Source of the DNA: JAICTV01 sp034666045
GTDB taxonomy: Bacteria; Planctomycetota; Phycisphaerae; Tepidisphaerales; Tepidisphaeraceae
NCBI GenBank assembly: GCA_034666045.1
Contig: JAXDMN010000116.1
Location: 1-27,434, forward strand
Length of the DNA stretch: 27,434 nucleotides
Direction of reading: 5' to 3'
Shown here: positions 15,037 to 22,059 of the stretch, one piece after another
How the letters are laid out: each line of letters begins with the position of its first letter
Numbering within the stretch: position 1 is the first letter of the stretch
Translations under genes and position numbers: made by a program
The notes under the pieces: model-generated
Database searches by the model: none
What the model was told of the DNA's origin: nothing
What the model saw: only the letters and a program-made list of their open reading frames with translations

Positions 15037-16224
15037 ATGAAAGCCCTGGTTTGGTGCGCCCCCTACAACGTGAAAGTCGAGAACGTTCCGGACCCGAAGA
15101 TCCTCAACCGGCGGGACGCGATCGTCCGACTCACCTCCACCTGCATCTGCGGATCCGACCTGCACCTGTACGACGGGTTCGTCCCGTTCCTCAAGCCGGG
15201 CGACATCCTCGGACACGAGCCGATGGGCATCGTCGAAGAGCTCGGGCCGGACGTGGATCGCGGGCGAGTCAAGGTTGGCGATCGCGTCGTCGTGCCGTTC
15301 CCGATCGGTTGCGGCGCGTGCTGGTTCTGCCAGAACGAGCTTTGGAGCTGCTGCGACAACACGAACACGAAATCGTGGATGCAGGAAGAAATGTTCGGCA
15401 GCACGACGTCGGGCATCTACGGATACTCGCAGCTCATGGGCGGCTACCAGGGCGGACAGGCCGAGGCGCTGCGCGTCCCGTTCGCGGATGTAAACCTTCA
15501 GGTGATGCCGACCGAGCCGGACGATCATCAGCTCGTCTACCTGTCGGATGCGTTTCCCACCGGGTACATGTCGGTGCAGCACTGTAACCCGCGCCCGGAC
15601 GACACAATTGCGATCTGGGGATGTGGCCCGATCGGGCAGTTCGCCATTCGCAGCGCGTACCTGCTTGGCGCGAAGCACGTCATCGCGATCGACGACGGAT
15701 CGCGCGTCCCCGAGCGATTGCAGATGGCCCGCGAAGGCGGAGCGACGACCGTCGATTTCAGCGACGAGTACGTCTACGAGCGGCTGCTCGACATGACCGC
15801 CGGGCTCGGGCCGGACATTTGCGTCGATGCGGTGGGCATGGAAGCGCACGGCTATACGCCGGACGCGATGTACGACAAGATCGCGACCAACCTGATGCTC
15901 GAGACCGATCGCGCCCGCGTGATCCGCCAGGCGATCCACTGCTGCCGCAAGGGCGGCACCGTTTCGATCATCGGCGCGTACGGCGGCTTCGCCGACAAGA
16001 TCCCGACCGGCGCGCTGATGAACAAGGGGCTGACCATCAAGACCGGCCAGTGCCACGTGCATCGCTACGTGCCGGAGCTGCTGGAAATGATCCTCGACGG
16101 CCGGATCGATCCGAGCTTCGTCACGACGCACCGGATCCCGCTCAGCCAGGCGGCGTACGGTTACGACATCTTCAACAAGAAAAAAGACGGCGCGATCAAG
16201 ATCGTGCTCGACCCGGCAGCTTGA
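15037..16224 (+). CDS. zinc-dependent alcohol dehydrogenase (formaldehyde dehydrogenase-like)
   Basis: This is a medium-chain dehydrogenase/reductase of 395 residues. It has catalytic zinc ligands in CICGSDLHLY and GHEPMG, a structural zinc site in GCGACWFCQNELWSCCDN, and an NAD(P)-binding Rossmann motif GCGPIGQFAIRSAYLLGA followed by an acidic residue pair (IDDGSR) that favours NAD. The insert around DAVGMEAHG...MYDKIATNLMLETD matches the long-chain subgroup related to glutathione-independent formaldehyde dehydrogenases; the substrate cannot be told from sequence. ATG at 15037 has AAGGA 7 nt upstream. It is the middle gene of the probable operon with the SRPBCC protein. Such trios are frequent in soil bacteria, and a stress role is inference. 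Confidence 0.9.
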   Translation: MKALVWCAPYNVKVENVPDPKILNRRDAIVRLTSTCICGSDLHLYDGFVPFLKPGDILGHEPMGIVEELGPDVDRGRVKVGDRVVVPFPIGCGACWFCQNELWSCCDNTNTKSWMQEEMFGSTTSGIYGYSQLMGGYQGGQAEALRVPFADVNLQVMPTEPDDHQLVYLSDAFPTGYMSVQHCNPRPDDTIAIWGCGPIGQFAIRSAYLLGAKHVIAIDDGSRVPERLQMAREGGATTVDFSDEYVYERLLDMTAGLGPDICVDAVGMEAHGYTPDAMYDKIATNLMLETDRARVIRQAIHCCRKGGTVSIIGAYGGFADKIPTGALMNKGLTIKTGQCHVHRYVPELLEMILDGRIDPSFVTTHRIPLSQAAYGYDIFNKKKDGAIKIVLDPAA

Positions 16225-16237
16225 CCCCGCGGCCAAG

Positions 16238-16278
16238 CCAGGGACTTCAGCCCCGGACTTTGACAGTCCGTGTTCTTC
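16238..16278. repeat. palindromic hairpin element between dehydrogenase and downstream gene
   Basis: GGGACTTCAGCCCCGGACTT is followed by the hairpin CGGACT-TTGAC-AGTCCG. The first part resembles the element inside rimO; the second resembles the hairpin at the end of ispD (CGGACTC-TGT-GAGTCCG). It probably forms RNA structure just before the ribosome binding site of the next gene. Confidence 0.5.
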
Positions 16279-16293
16279 TTCCGGAGGTTTGTT

Positions 16294-16812
16294 ATGCGGT
16301 CTTACAGTGAAATGATTCCAAGTCTCGGTCGTCGCCGGTCGCCGCGGTGGTCCTCGTACCTGCCGTGGTCGTCCTCATCATCGAACGGCCGCAACGTCGG
16401 CGCGTACATGGAACGGCTGACCGATTCAGTGCACGACGTGGACGACGTCGAGATGGCGCGCGGGCTCGGGTGGGTGAGCATCGCGATCGGGGTCACCGAG
16501 TTGTTCGCGCCGCACAAGGTTTCAGAACTGCTCGGACTGAAGGACATGCCGCAGCGCCGCGGCACGATCCGCGTGCTAGGCGTGCGCGAGCTGTGTCACG
16601 GAGTCGGGATCCTGACGGAGAACGAGCCGAACCACAAACTAAAGGCCGGCGTCTTCTCGCGCGTCGCCGGCGACGTGCTCGACTCGGCCCTGCTCGGCGT
16701 CGCCGCGGCGAAAACCAACAAGCCGATCCAGTTCGCGGTCATCAGCGCGATGGTGCTCGGCATCGGCGTCGCCGACCTGCTGTGCTCGAAACGACTGGCG
16801 CAAGACGCGTAG
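16294..16812 (+). CDS. small membrane protein, third gene of the SRPBCC operon
   Basis: The 172-residue protein starts at ATG with GGAGG 6 nt upstream. After a Ser/Arg-rich N-terminus, a segment reads MARGLGWVSIAIGVTELFAP, the kind of helix found at the N-terminus of proteins annotated 'cyclase dehydrase' or DUF4267-like. It continues with KVSELLGLKD, RVLGVRELCHGVGIL and two more hydrophobic helices (VLDSALLGVAAA; FAVISAMVLGIGVADLL), so about four membrane segments are likely. Its position after the SRPBCC protein and dehydrogenase suggests a shared role at the membrane. No enzymatic function can be assigned. Confidence 0.8.
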   Translation: MRSYSEMIPSLGRRRSPRWSSYLPWSSSSSNGRNVGAYMERLTDSVHDVDDVEMARGLGWVSIAIGVTELFAPHKVSELLGLKDMPQRRGTIRVLGVRELCHGVGILTENEPNHKLKAGVFSRVAGDVLDSALLGVAAAKTNKPIQFAVISAMVLGIGVADLLCSKRLAQDA

Positions 16813-16815
16813 CGA

Positions 16816-17478
16816 TCACATCGCCGACGCGCCGCCCGCGACGCGGGCGTAGGCCTGCTTGACGTGCCGCGTGTTCATGTAGAACAGCACCGCGCCGGGC
16901 CAGAGCAGGCCGACGGCGATGTGAAACCATGTCACGAGGAGCAGCCGCGCGAATGTGAAGCGTTCGGGCGACGCCAGTTTGAGTGCGGGGTAGATCCAGC
17001 CGAGGTTGACGATCAGTGCCGCCAGCGAGAGCGCCAGCCACACGCCGCTCCACAGTTTCATCGCGCGCTGCGACCACGGCGTAAGCGAGAGCGTGCCGAT
17101 CGCGTTGTAGAGCATCACGAAGCCGAGCACGAACGACGTCGCCAGCGTGAAGAGCGTCGCGGTCCACAGGATCGTGCCGGCCTGCCGGATCGTCTGGCTG
17201 ATCGAGGCAATCCGCGCGTCGCCGCCGGCGGCCATGACGAGGATGACGACGACCGCCATCAGCACCAGGCTCGCGTGGAGGATGCCCAGGATCGAGAGAA
17301 GCCGCAGGCCGGTCGAGCGAACGACGACGCCGTGAGTCGCGGTCATGGTCTTCGCGGATGACGCCGCGGAAGAATCAAACGACGCAGACTCTTGCGGTTG
17401 TTGCTGCGCGCGCGGGCGCGGCTGGGCGTAGGCGGGCGGCGGATAACTCGGCGGGCGGCGGGAAGACTGCTGCATCAT
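16816..17478 (-). CDS. four-TM membrane protein with proline/glutamine-rich N-terminus
   Basis: The 220-residue protein begins with about 45 disordered residues rich in Pro, Gln and Ser. Four hydrophobic segments follow (STGLRLLSILGILHASLVLM; about residues 98-124; VWLALSLAALIVNLGW; WFHIAVGLLWPGAVLFY). I recognise no family. Two adjacent ATG codons (17478 and 17475) are possible starts. It converges on the operon end at 16812 with only 3 bp between stops and diverges from pgsA. Confidence 0.72.
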   Translation of the reverse strand: MMQQSSRRPPSYPPPAYAQPRPRAQQQPQESASFDSSAASSAKTMTATHGVVVRSTGLRLLSILGILHASLVLMAVVVILVMAAGGDARIASISQTIRQAGTILWTATLFTLATSFVLGFVMLYNAIGTLSLTPWSQRAMKLWSGVWLALSLAALIVNLGWIYPALKLASPERFTFARLLLVTWFHIAVGLLWPGAVLFYMNTRHVKQAYARVAGGASAM

Positions 17479-17545
17479 CTTTCATTTTCGTCACATCGCG
17501 GGGATTTCATTACCTCTGGTGAGCCAGTGGCGCGTCACGCGCCGA

Positions 17546-17573
17546 TTGCCCGCCCCGCTACAACCCGTACAAT
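17546..17573 (+). promoter_or_regulatory. promoter of pgsA-uppP, near-leaderless
   Basis: TTGCCC at 17546 and TACAAT at 17568 are separated by 16 nt. The -10 box ends 10 nt before the pgsA ATG, leaving a leader of only a few bases. No Shine-Dalgarno sequence is present. Confidence 0.45.
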
Positions 17574-17583
17574 CCGCCACCTC

Positions 17584-18249
17584 ATGATCCGGCACGTGCC
17601 AAACCTCATTACCGGCTCGCGGCTGGTCCTCGCGGCGGCGTTCTTTACGCTGCTGTCGTTCTACCAGTACAAGGGTCGCGGCGATCCGCTGCTGCTGAGC
17701 AGCGCCTTCGCCGTTTTTCTCGCGGCGCTGGTTTCGGACTGGCTCGACGGATACCTGGCGCGCAAGTGGAAAGTGGAAGGCCCCTTCGGCCGGGTGGTCG
17801 ACCCGTTCGCGGACAAAATCCTCGTCCTCGGCGCGTTCATTTTCTTCGCCGGCAAGAACTTCATCATTCCCGAATCGGTCGAGCATCCCGGCGCGCACCC
17901 GATGGTGGTGAAGACGATCACCGGCGTCGCGCCCGGCATGGTCGTGCTGCTGCTGGCGCGCGAGCTGCTCGTGACGAGCCTGCGCGGGCTCATGGAGAGC
18001 AGCGGGAAGAATTTCGGCGCGGTCTGGGCGGGAAAATTCAAGATGGGATTCCAGTCCGGGACGATCCTGGCCATCCTCGTTTACGTCACGTTCCGCCCAT
18101 GGCTGATCGAGCACCGCTATGAGGAGTCGGCCCGCCTGATCCGCGACGTCGGCATCTGGGGGACGGTGCTGATCACGGTTTACAGCGGCATCACGTACGT
18201 CGGCCGCGCCGCGAGCCTCTTCCGCCAGTCGGCCGAGAGGACGGCGTGA
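17584..18249 (+). CDS. pgsA: CDP-diacylglycerol-glycerol-3-phosphate 3-phosphatidyltransferase
   Basis: PgsA makes phosphatidylglycerol phosphate from CDP-diacylglycerol and glycerol-3-phosphate at the inner membrane. The 221-residue protein opens with the typical MIRHVPNLITGSRLVLAA and carries the CDP-alcohol phosphatidyltransferase motif DWLDGYLAR...GRVVDPFADK (DxxDGxxARx(n)GxxxDxxxD) at about residues 50-75. Several further hydrophobic helices and the LLLARELLVTSLRGLMESSG stretch, characteristic of PgsA, follow. ATG at 17584 is chosen because upstream sequence in frame lies within the divergent promoter region. The stop codon overlaps the start of uppP (GTGA), so the two are translationally coupled. 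Confidence 0.92.
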   Translation: MIRHVPNLITGSRLVLAAAFFTLLSFYQYKGRGDPLLLSSAFAVFLAALVSDWLDGYLARKWKVEGPFGRVVDPFADKILVLGAFIFFAGKNFIIPESVEHPGAHPMVVKTITGVAPGMVVLLLARELLVTSLRGLMESSGKNFGAVWAGKFKMGFQSGTILAILVYVTFRPWLIEHRYEESARLIRDVGIWGTVLITVYSGITYVGRAASLFRQSAERTA

Positions 18250-19115
18250 CCGATTATTTGCTCGCCCTGCTGTTCGGGATCGTCGAAGGCGTCACCGAGT
18301 TCCTGCCGATCAGCTCGACCGCGCACCTGCGCCTGCTCAAGCCGATGTGCGGCATCGACCTGCACGACCCGTACTGGAAAATGTTCGACATCGTCATTCA
18401 GCTCGGCGCGGTGATGTGCCTGCCGATCTATTTCCGAAAGCGCATCTTCAATTTCGTTCGCACGTTCCCGAGGAATCCCACGACCGGCGAGCGCAACGTC
18501 CTGCGGCATCCGCTGACACTGACGCTGATCGCCTTCCTCTGCACCGCGGGGCCGGCGTTTGCGCTGAAGAAGCTCATCAGCGCGAACCTCGAGAGCCTCA
18601 GCGTGATCGGCGCGGCGCTGCTGATCGGCGGCGCGGTGATGTGGGCGGTGGATGTGCTGTTCGATCGCCCGCGAACGAACGACATCAGCGAAATGAACTG
18701 GCTGCAAGCGGTTTGGATCGGGCTGGTTCAGGTGCTGTCGGCGGTTTTTCCGGGGACGAGCCGGTCGATGGCCACGATCGCCGCCGGGCAGTCGGCCGGG
18801 CTCTCTCGCGCGACGGCGCTGGAGTTTTCCTTCTTCGTGTCGATCCCCACGATGTTCTTCGCGACCGGTTACGAGTTGCTCAAGGGCATGCGGCAGAGCG
18901 GCGCGGACGCCTCGGGACTCGTGCCGGCGGCGATCACGGGGCATCAGTGGATCGTGCTGGCCATCGGGTTCATCGTCTCGTTCTTCGCCGCGATGGGGGT
19001 GGTCGCCTGGTTCATGAGCTGGGTCCGCAAGCACGGGTTCGTGCCGTTCGCGGTTTACCGCATCGTCCTGGGCGTCACGGTCCTCCTGATCGCACACAAA
19101 ACGACCCATCCGTAG
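18246..19115 (+). CDS. uppP: undecaprenyl-diphosphatase UppP (BacA)
   Basis: UppP removes a phosphate from undecaprenyl diphosphate, recycling the lipid carrier of peptidoglycan and other envelope polymers. The 289-residue polytopic protein has the two signatures: EGVTEFLPISSTAHL near residues 15-30 and FPGTSRSMATIAAGQSAGLS near residues 168-187, with helices between and after. The start is GTG at 18246, overlapping the pgsA stop by 4 nt, which fixes the start and implies coupled expression of phospholipid and carrier-lipid enzymes. Confidence 0.95.
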   Translation: MTDYLLALLFGIVEGVTEFLPISSTAHLRLLKPMCGIDLHDPYWKMFDIVIQLGAVMCLPIYFRKRIFNFVRTFPRNPTTGERNVLRHPLTLTLIAFLCTAGPAFALKKLISANLESLSVIGAALLIGGAVMWAVDVLFDRPRTNDISEMNWLQAVWIGLVQVLSAVFPGTSRSMATIAAGQSAGLSRATALEFSFFVSIPTMFFATGYELLKGMRQSGADASGLVPAAITGHQWIVLAIGFIVSFFAAMGVVAWFMSWVRKHGFVPFAVYRIVLGVTVLLIAHKTTHP

Positions 19116-19203
19116 GCACCACGACCCCACGATCGCGGTAGATTGTCGCGCGGCGCTGTCGTAAACTGTCCCTCGCGTCCGGGAAAATCGCGGGGACCAA
19201 AGC

Positions 19204-20274
19204 ATGATCCTACACCTGCTTCGCGCGCTGTTCGTGCTGCTGATGTCCGCGGTCGGGTTCTTCTTCGTCTTCAGCGACCCGCAGCCGGTCGACAACATCG
19301 ACGTCGTCGTCTGGATCCTGCCCGCCACCGCGCTGGCCGTGATGCTCGTCTGCATCGACATCCTTGCCCCCCGCCGCAAGCTGGCGATTTTTTCCGGGGC
19401 GATCCTGGGGCTGGTCGTCGGGCTGCTCATCGCGTACGTGCTGAGCTTCGTCGTCAACCTCATCGTCACGCAGTACGTCGAAGGGAACCAGGAGCGCATC
19501 ATTCGCTACACCAACATGGTGCTGGCGATCGCGTGCTGCTATCTCTCAATCAGCTTCATCCTCCAGAGCCGCGACGATTTCCGATTCATCATTCCGTACG
19601 TCGAGTTCAGCAAGCAGACGAAAGGCGCGCGGTCGATCCTCGTCGATACCAGCGTGCTGATCGACGGCCGAATCACCGACATCATCACCAGCGGCATCAT
19701 CGAGAGTCAGCTCGTCGTGCCGCAGTTCGTGCTGGCCGAGCTTCAGCAGATCGCCGACAGCGCGGACAACCTGAAGCGCGCGCGCGGGCGGCGCGGGCTC
19801 GACGTGCTGGCGAAGCTGCGCACGAATGGGCGCACCGACGTCGCGCTGTACGATCCGCATCGCGACGACGACACGACGCCGGTCGATACGCGGCTGATGA
19901 ACCTCGCGAAAGAACTCAACGCCCGCGTCATCACGAACGATTTCAACCTGAACAAAGTCGCGCAGCTCAACGGCGTCGACGTGATCAACCTGAACGATCT
20001 CGCCAACGCGCTCAAGCCGGCCGTCATGCCGGGCGAGAAGATGACCGTGCGGCTGATCAAGCCGGGCGCGGATCCGGGACAGGGCGTCGGTTATCTCGAC
20101 GATGGCACGATGGTGGTCGTCGAGGCCGGGCGGAATCATCTCAATGAAGAGGTTGAGTTCACCGTTACGAACACGCGGCAGACGAGTGCGGGCAAGATGA
20201 TTTTTGGGCGGATGGGGGATGAACCGCCGGGCGGAACGCCGCGACGTGCGAGGCCGCAACCGTCGCCGGCGTGA
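19204..20274 (+). CDS. PIN-TRAM domain membrane protein (YacL type)
   Basis: The 356-residue protein has about four N-terminal membrane helices (residues 1-125), then a PIN nuclease-like domain with its acidic residues in VDTSVLIDGRI, LAELQQIAD, DTRLMNLAKEL and VITNDFNLNKVA. A C-terminal TRAM domain follows (GEKMTVRLIKPGADPGQGVG, GTMVVVEAGRNHLNEEVEFTV) with a disordered Pro/Arg tail. This is the architecture of YacL. The order yacL-like then ispD is widely conserved in bacteria and is repeated here, 88 bp apart. RNase activity is expected from the PIN residues but is not proven for the family. Confidence 0.92.
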   Translation: MILHLLRALFVLLMSAVGFFFVFSDPQPVDNIDVVVWILPATALAVMLVCIDILAPRRKLAIFSGAILGLVVGLLIAYVLSFVVNLIVTQYVEGNQERIIRYTNMVLAIACCYLSISFILQSRDDFRFIIPYVEFSKQTKGARSILVDTSVLIDGRITDIITSGIIESQLVVPQFVLAELQQIADSADNLKRARGRRGLDVLAKLRTNGRTDVALYDPHRDDDTTPVDTRLMNLAKELNARVITNDFNLNKVAQLNGVDVINLNDLANALKPAVMPGEKMTVRLIKPGADPGQGVGYLDDGTMVVVEAGRNHLNEEVEFTVTNTRQTSAGKMIFGRMGDEPPGGTPRRARPQPSPA

Positions 20275-20294
20275 TGACTTCGGCGGCACGGGTG

Positions 20295-20320
20295 GGCCTT
20301 CGGCCCGACCGCTACGCGCA
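20295..20320. repeat. 26-nt direct repeat, copy 1
   Basis: Starting GGCCTTCGGCCCGACC and ending CTACGCGCA, this sequence is identical to 24751-24776. With the preceding G it forms the hairpin GGGCC-TTC-GGCCC between the yacL-like gene and ispD. Confidence 0.8.
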
Positions 20321-20362
20321 AAAAAGCTTCATCGCTTCGTCGCTACACGTTTGACCTAACCG

Positions 20363-21136
20363 ATGCCGAGATTTGCCGTCATCCTTCCGGCCGCGGGTAG
20401 TTCTTCCCGATTCGGCGCGCCCAAGCTGGTGCAGGACCTGGCCGGGGTGCCGGTGATCGCGCGGGCGGTGCTGCCGTTCATTCAGCGCGCGGATACGCAC
20501 CAGGTGCTCATCGCGGTGCCGAACGATCCGTTCGCGACGGCGACGCCGGGGCAGCAGAATCTGGCGCGGCTGGATGATCCGGTGCCGAGCGGGCGGGCGA
20601 ATCAGATATGGGAAGCGCTGTCGCGCGAGCCGGCGGTGAAGAATCGGCTGGGCGGGCAGATCGCGCTCGTCCCGGGCGGGCCGACGCGCGCGGAGAGCGT
20701 CTGGGCGGCGCTGAAGCGCGTGCCGGCGGACGTGGAATGGGTGGCGATCCACGACGCCGCCCGGCCGCTGCTTTCGCAGGAGTTGATCGATCGCACGCTC
20801 GCCGCCGCCGTCGAGTATGGCGCTGCCGCCCCCGCGATCGCGGTGCAATGGACGATCAAGCAAGCCGTCGGCCCGCTGCCGGCAAAGGTGGAGAAGACGG
20901 TGCCGCGCGACGCGCTCTGGGCGCTGCAAACGCCGCAGATCATGCGCCGCGAAACGCTCCTTCGCGCGTTCGCCGAGTGCGTTTACCCGATGCAGCACAT
21001 CACCGACGACCTGCAACTGCTCGAACTCGCCGGCGAACAGGCATGGCTGGTGCCGGGAGATGAGCGGAACATCAAGATCACGACGGTGCAGGATTTGTTG
21101 TTGGCAGAGATGCTGCTGAGGAGCCGGACTCTGTGA
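20363..21136 (+). CDS. ispD: 2-C-methyl-D-erythritol 4-phosphate cytidylyltransferase
   Basis: IspD transfers CMP from CTP to MEP, the third step of the non-mevalonate isoprenoid pathway. It is thus upstream of the polyprenyl chains used by MqnP and of undecaprenyl phosphate. The 257-residue protein has the nucleotide-binding loop LPAAGSSSRFGAPK, GGPTRAESVWAAL, the signature IHDAARPLLS, LQTPQIMRRETL, ITDDLQLLE and a C-terminal GDERNIKITTVQDL. It is slightly longer than usual (family about 230), with an extra stretch near residues 55-95 (PGQQNLARLDDPVPSGRANQ). The last residues LRSRTL and the stop are encoded in a hairpin (CGGACTC-TGT-GAGTCCG). Confidence 0.93.
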   Translation: MPRFAVILPAAGSSSRFGAPKLVQDLAGVPVIARAVLPFIQRADTHQVLIAVPNDPFATATPGQQNLARLDDPVPSGRANQIWEALSREPAVKNRLGGQIALVPGGPTRAESVWAALKRVPADVEWVAIHDAARPLLSQELIDRTLAAAVEYGAAAPAIAVQWTIKQAVGPLPAKVEKTVPRDALWALQTPQIMRRETLLRAFAECVYPMQHITDDLQLLELAGEQAWLVPGDERNIKITTVQDLLLAEMLLRSRTL

Positions 21137-21205
21137 GTCCGATTCGCTGCGGCAGCAGCGAGGCATTTGACGAATCGAACGGTGCTGGATTGGGATCGCC
21201 GCTCG

Positions 21206-21244
21206 CCCCTCTCCCCAACCCTCTCCCCTCCGGGGAGAGGGAGT
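21206..21244. repeat. CCCTCTCCCC...GGGGAGAGGG palindromic repeat
   Basis: CCTCTCCCCAACCCTCTCCC is followed by a hairpin CCTCTCCCC/GGGGAGAGG. From memory this is a very widespread intergenic repeat type in bacteria. It ends directly at the ribosome binding region of the following gene and may cover or supply it. Confidence 0.75.
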
Positions 21245-21253
21245 GAGGCAACC

Positions 21254-21820
21254 ATGATCCCCCTCTTCCTCGGCCTCACGCTCGTCAACTTGTTGTGCCT
21301 CGGCACCGCGACGGCGCTCGGCTACATGAGCCTTGCAAACGCCGGCGAGTCAAAGGGCATGCACATCCTCGCCGGCGCGTTGGGCACGCTGGTTTGCGTC
21401 GCCGTGCATTGCGTCGTGTTCACCTACTTCATCGCCACGGCGAAATGGGTGCAGCATGCGGTGCTGGTGAAGCAGCTCGACCCGGCGCTGGCGACGCCGA
21501 CGCGGAGCTTCAAGATGCAGGCGTTCCCCGCGGCGTTGGCGGCGATGGCGATCGTTTTCATGACGGCGATCCTCGGCGCGGCGCGGGACAACTACGGCAT
21601 CCCGCGCGCGTGGCATCACGGCTTCGCGATCGCATCGGTTGTGGTCAACGTCGCGGTCGCCGCGATTGAGTACCGCGCGATCGCGCGCAACGGCCGGCTC
21701 ATCGACTCGATCCTCGCGCGGATCAGCGCCGCCGCCGCGACTGCCGCCGCCGCGCCCGCCGGATTTGACGCCTCGCCCGGGGGACGCAACCATTCATCGC
21801 CGGCCGCGCCGCCCGCGTAG
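21254..21820 (+). CDS. four-TM membrane protein overlapping a tRNA gene
   Basis: The 188-residue protein has four hydrophobic segments at about residues 3-24, 38-60, 95-115 and 125-148, and a hydrophilic Ala/Pro-rich C-terminus. I recognise no family; a conserved-looking His/Arg pattern lies in GAARDNYGIPRAWHHG. ATG at 21254 is chosen because GAGG lies 5 nt upstream; frame-extended starts fall inside the upstream repeat. Its last three codons (PPA-stop region, 21811-21820) coincide with the 5' acceptor strand of the tRNA, so the tail sequence may be dictated by the RNA. Confidence 0.72.
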   Translation: MIPLFLGLTLVNLLCLGTATALGYMSLANAGESKGMHILAGALGTLVCVAVHCVVFTYFIATAKWVQHAVLVKQLDPALATPTRSFKMQAFPAALAAMAIVFMTAILGAARDNYGIPRAWHHGFAIASVVVNVAVAAIEYRAIARNGRLIDSILARISAAAATAAAAPAGFDASPGGRNHSSPAAPPA

Positions 21821-21883
21821 CCCAACGGCAGAGGCAGAGGACTTAAAATCCTTCCAGTGTGGGTTCGAATCCCACCGCGGGCA
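21811..21883 (+). tRNA. class I (short variable arm) tRNA with anticodon UAA, tRNA-Leu-like
   Basis: The 73-nt cloverleaf has acceptor GCCCGCG/CGCGGGC (7 perfect pairs) and a D-arm starting GCCC with G18 G19 present. The anticodon stem GAGGA/TCCTT holds loop CTTAAAA (anticodon TAA). The variable loop is only 5 nt (CCAGT), and the T-arm is GTGGG-TTCGAAT-CCCAC. The discriminator base is A and CCA is not encoded. UAA reads the leucine codon UUA, but bacterial tRNA-Leu normally has a long variable arm and 82 or more nt. The D-stem is slightly irregular (GCCC against GAGGC, with a bulge or mismatch). All tertiary-contact bases look intact, so this is not an obvious pseudogene. Confidence 0.88.
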
Positions 21884-22059
21884 TTATATATTCGCGAAAC
21901 GATCTCTCCCATTCCCCGCCGCCTGCCCATTTTTAGTGGTAATTGCTGTGCATGGGCGTTACGTTTTGGGTGTAATTGCGTCTGCACGGGCAAAGGCGGC
22001 AGCGGGCATTTCGGACAGTCAAATCGAACGGGCGTCACGCGCGGCGCGGGCGAATTGGG

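Noticed and set aside
14794..16236. A 480-codon open frame opposite the zinc dehydrogenase.
   Set aside because: The plus strand has complete zinc and NAD motifs; the minus translation is compositionally biased and featureless.
18180..19502. A 440-codon frame opposite uppP and the start of the yacL-like gene.
   Set aside because: It spans two confidently assigned genes and their junction; shadow frame.
21811..21883. A stop-codon suppressor or selenocysteine tRNA.
   Set aside because: The anticodon is UAA, which reads UUA, not UUA/CUA/UCA that would read stop codons; the acceptor and T-stems are of normal length.
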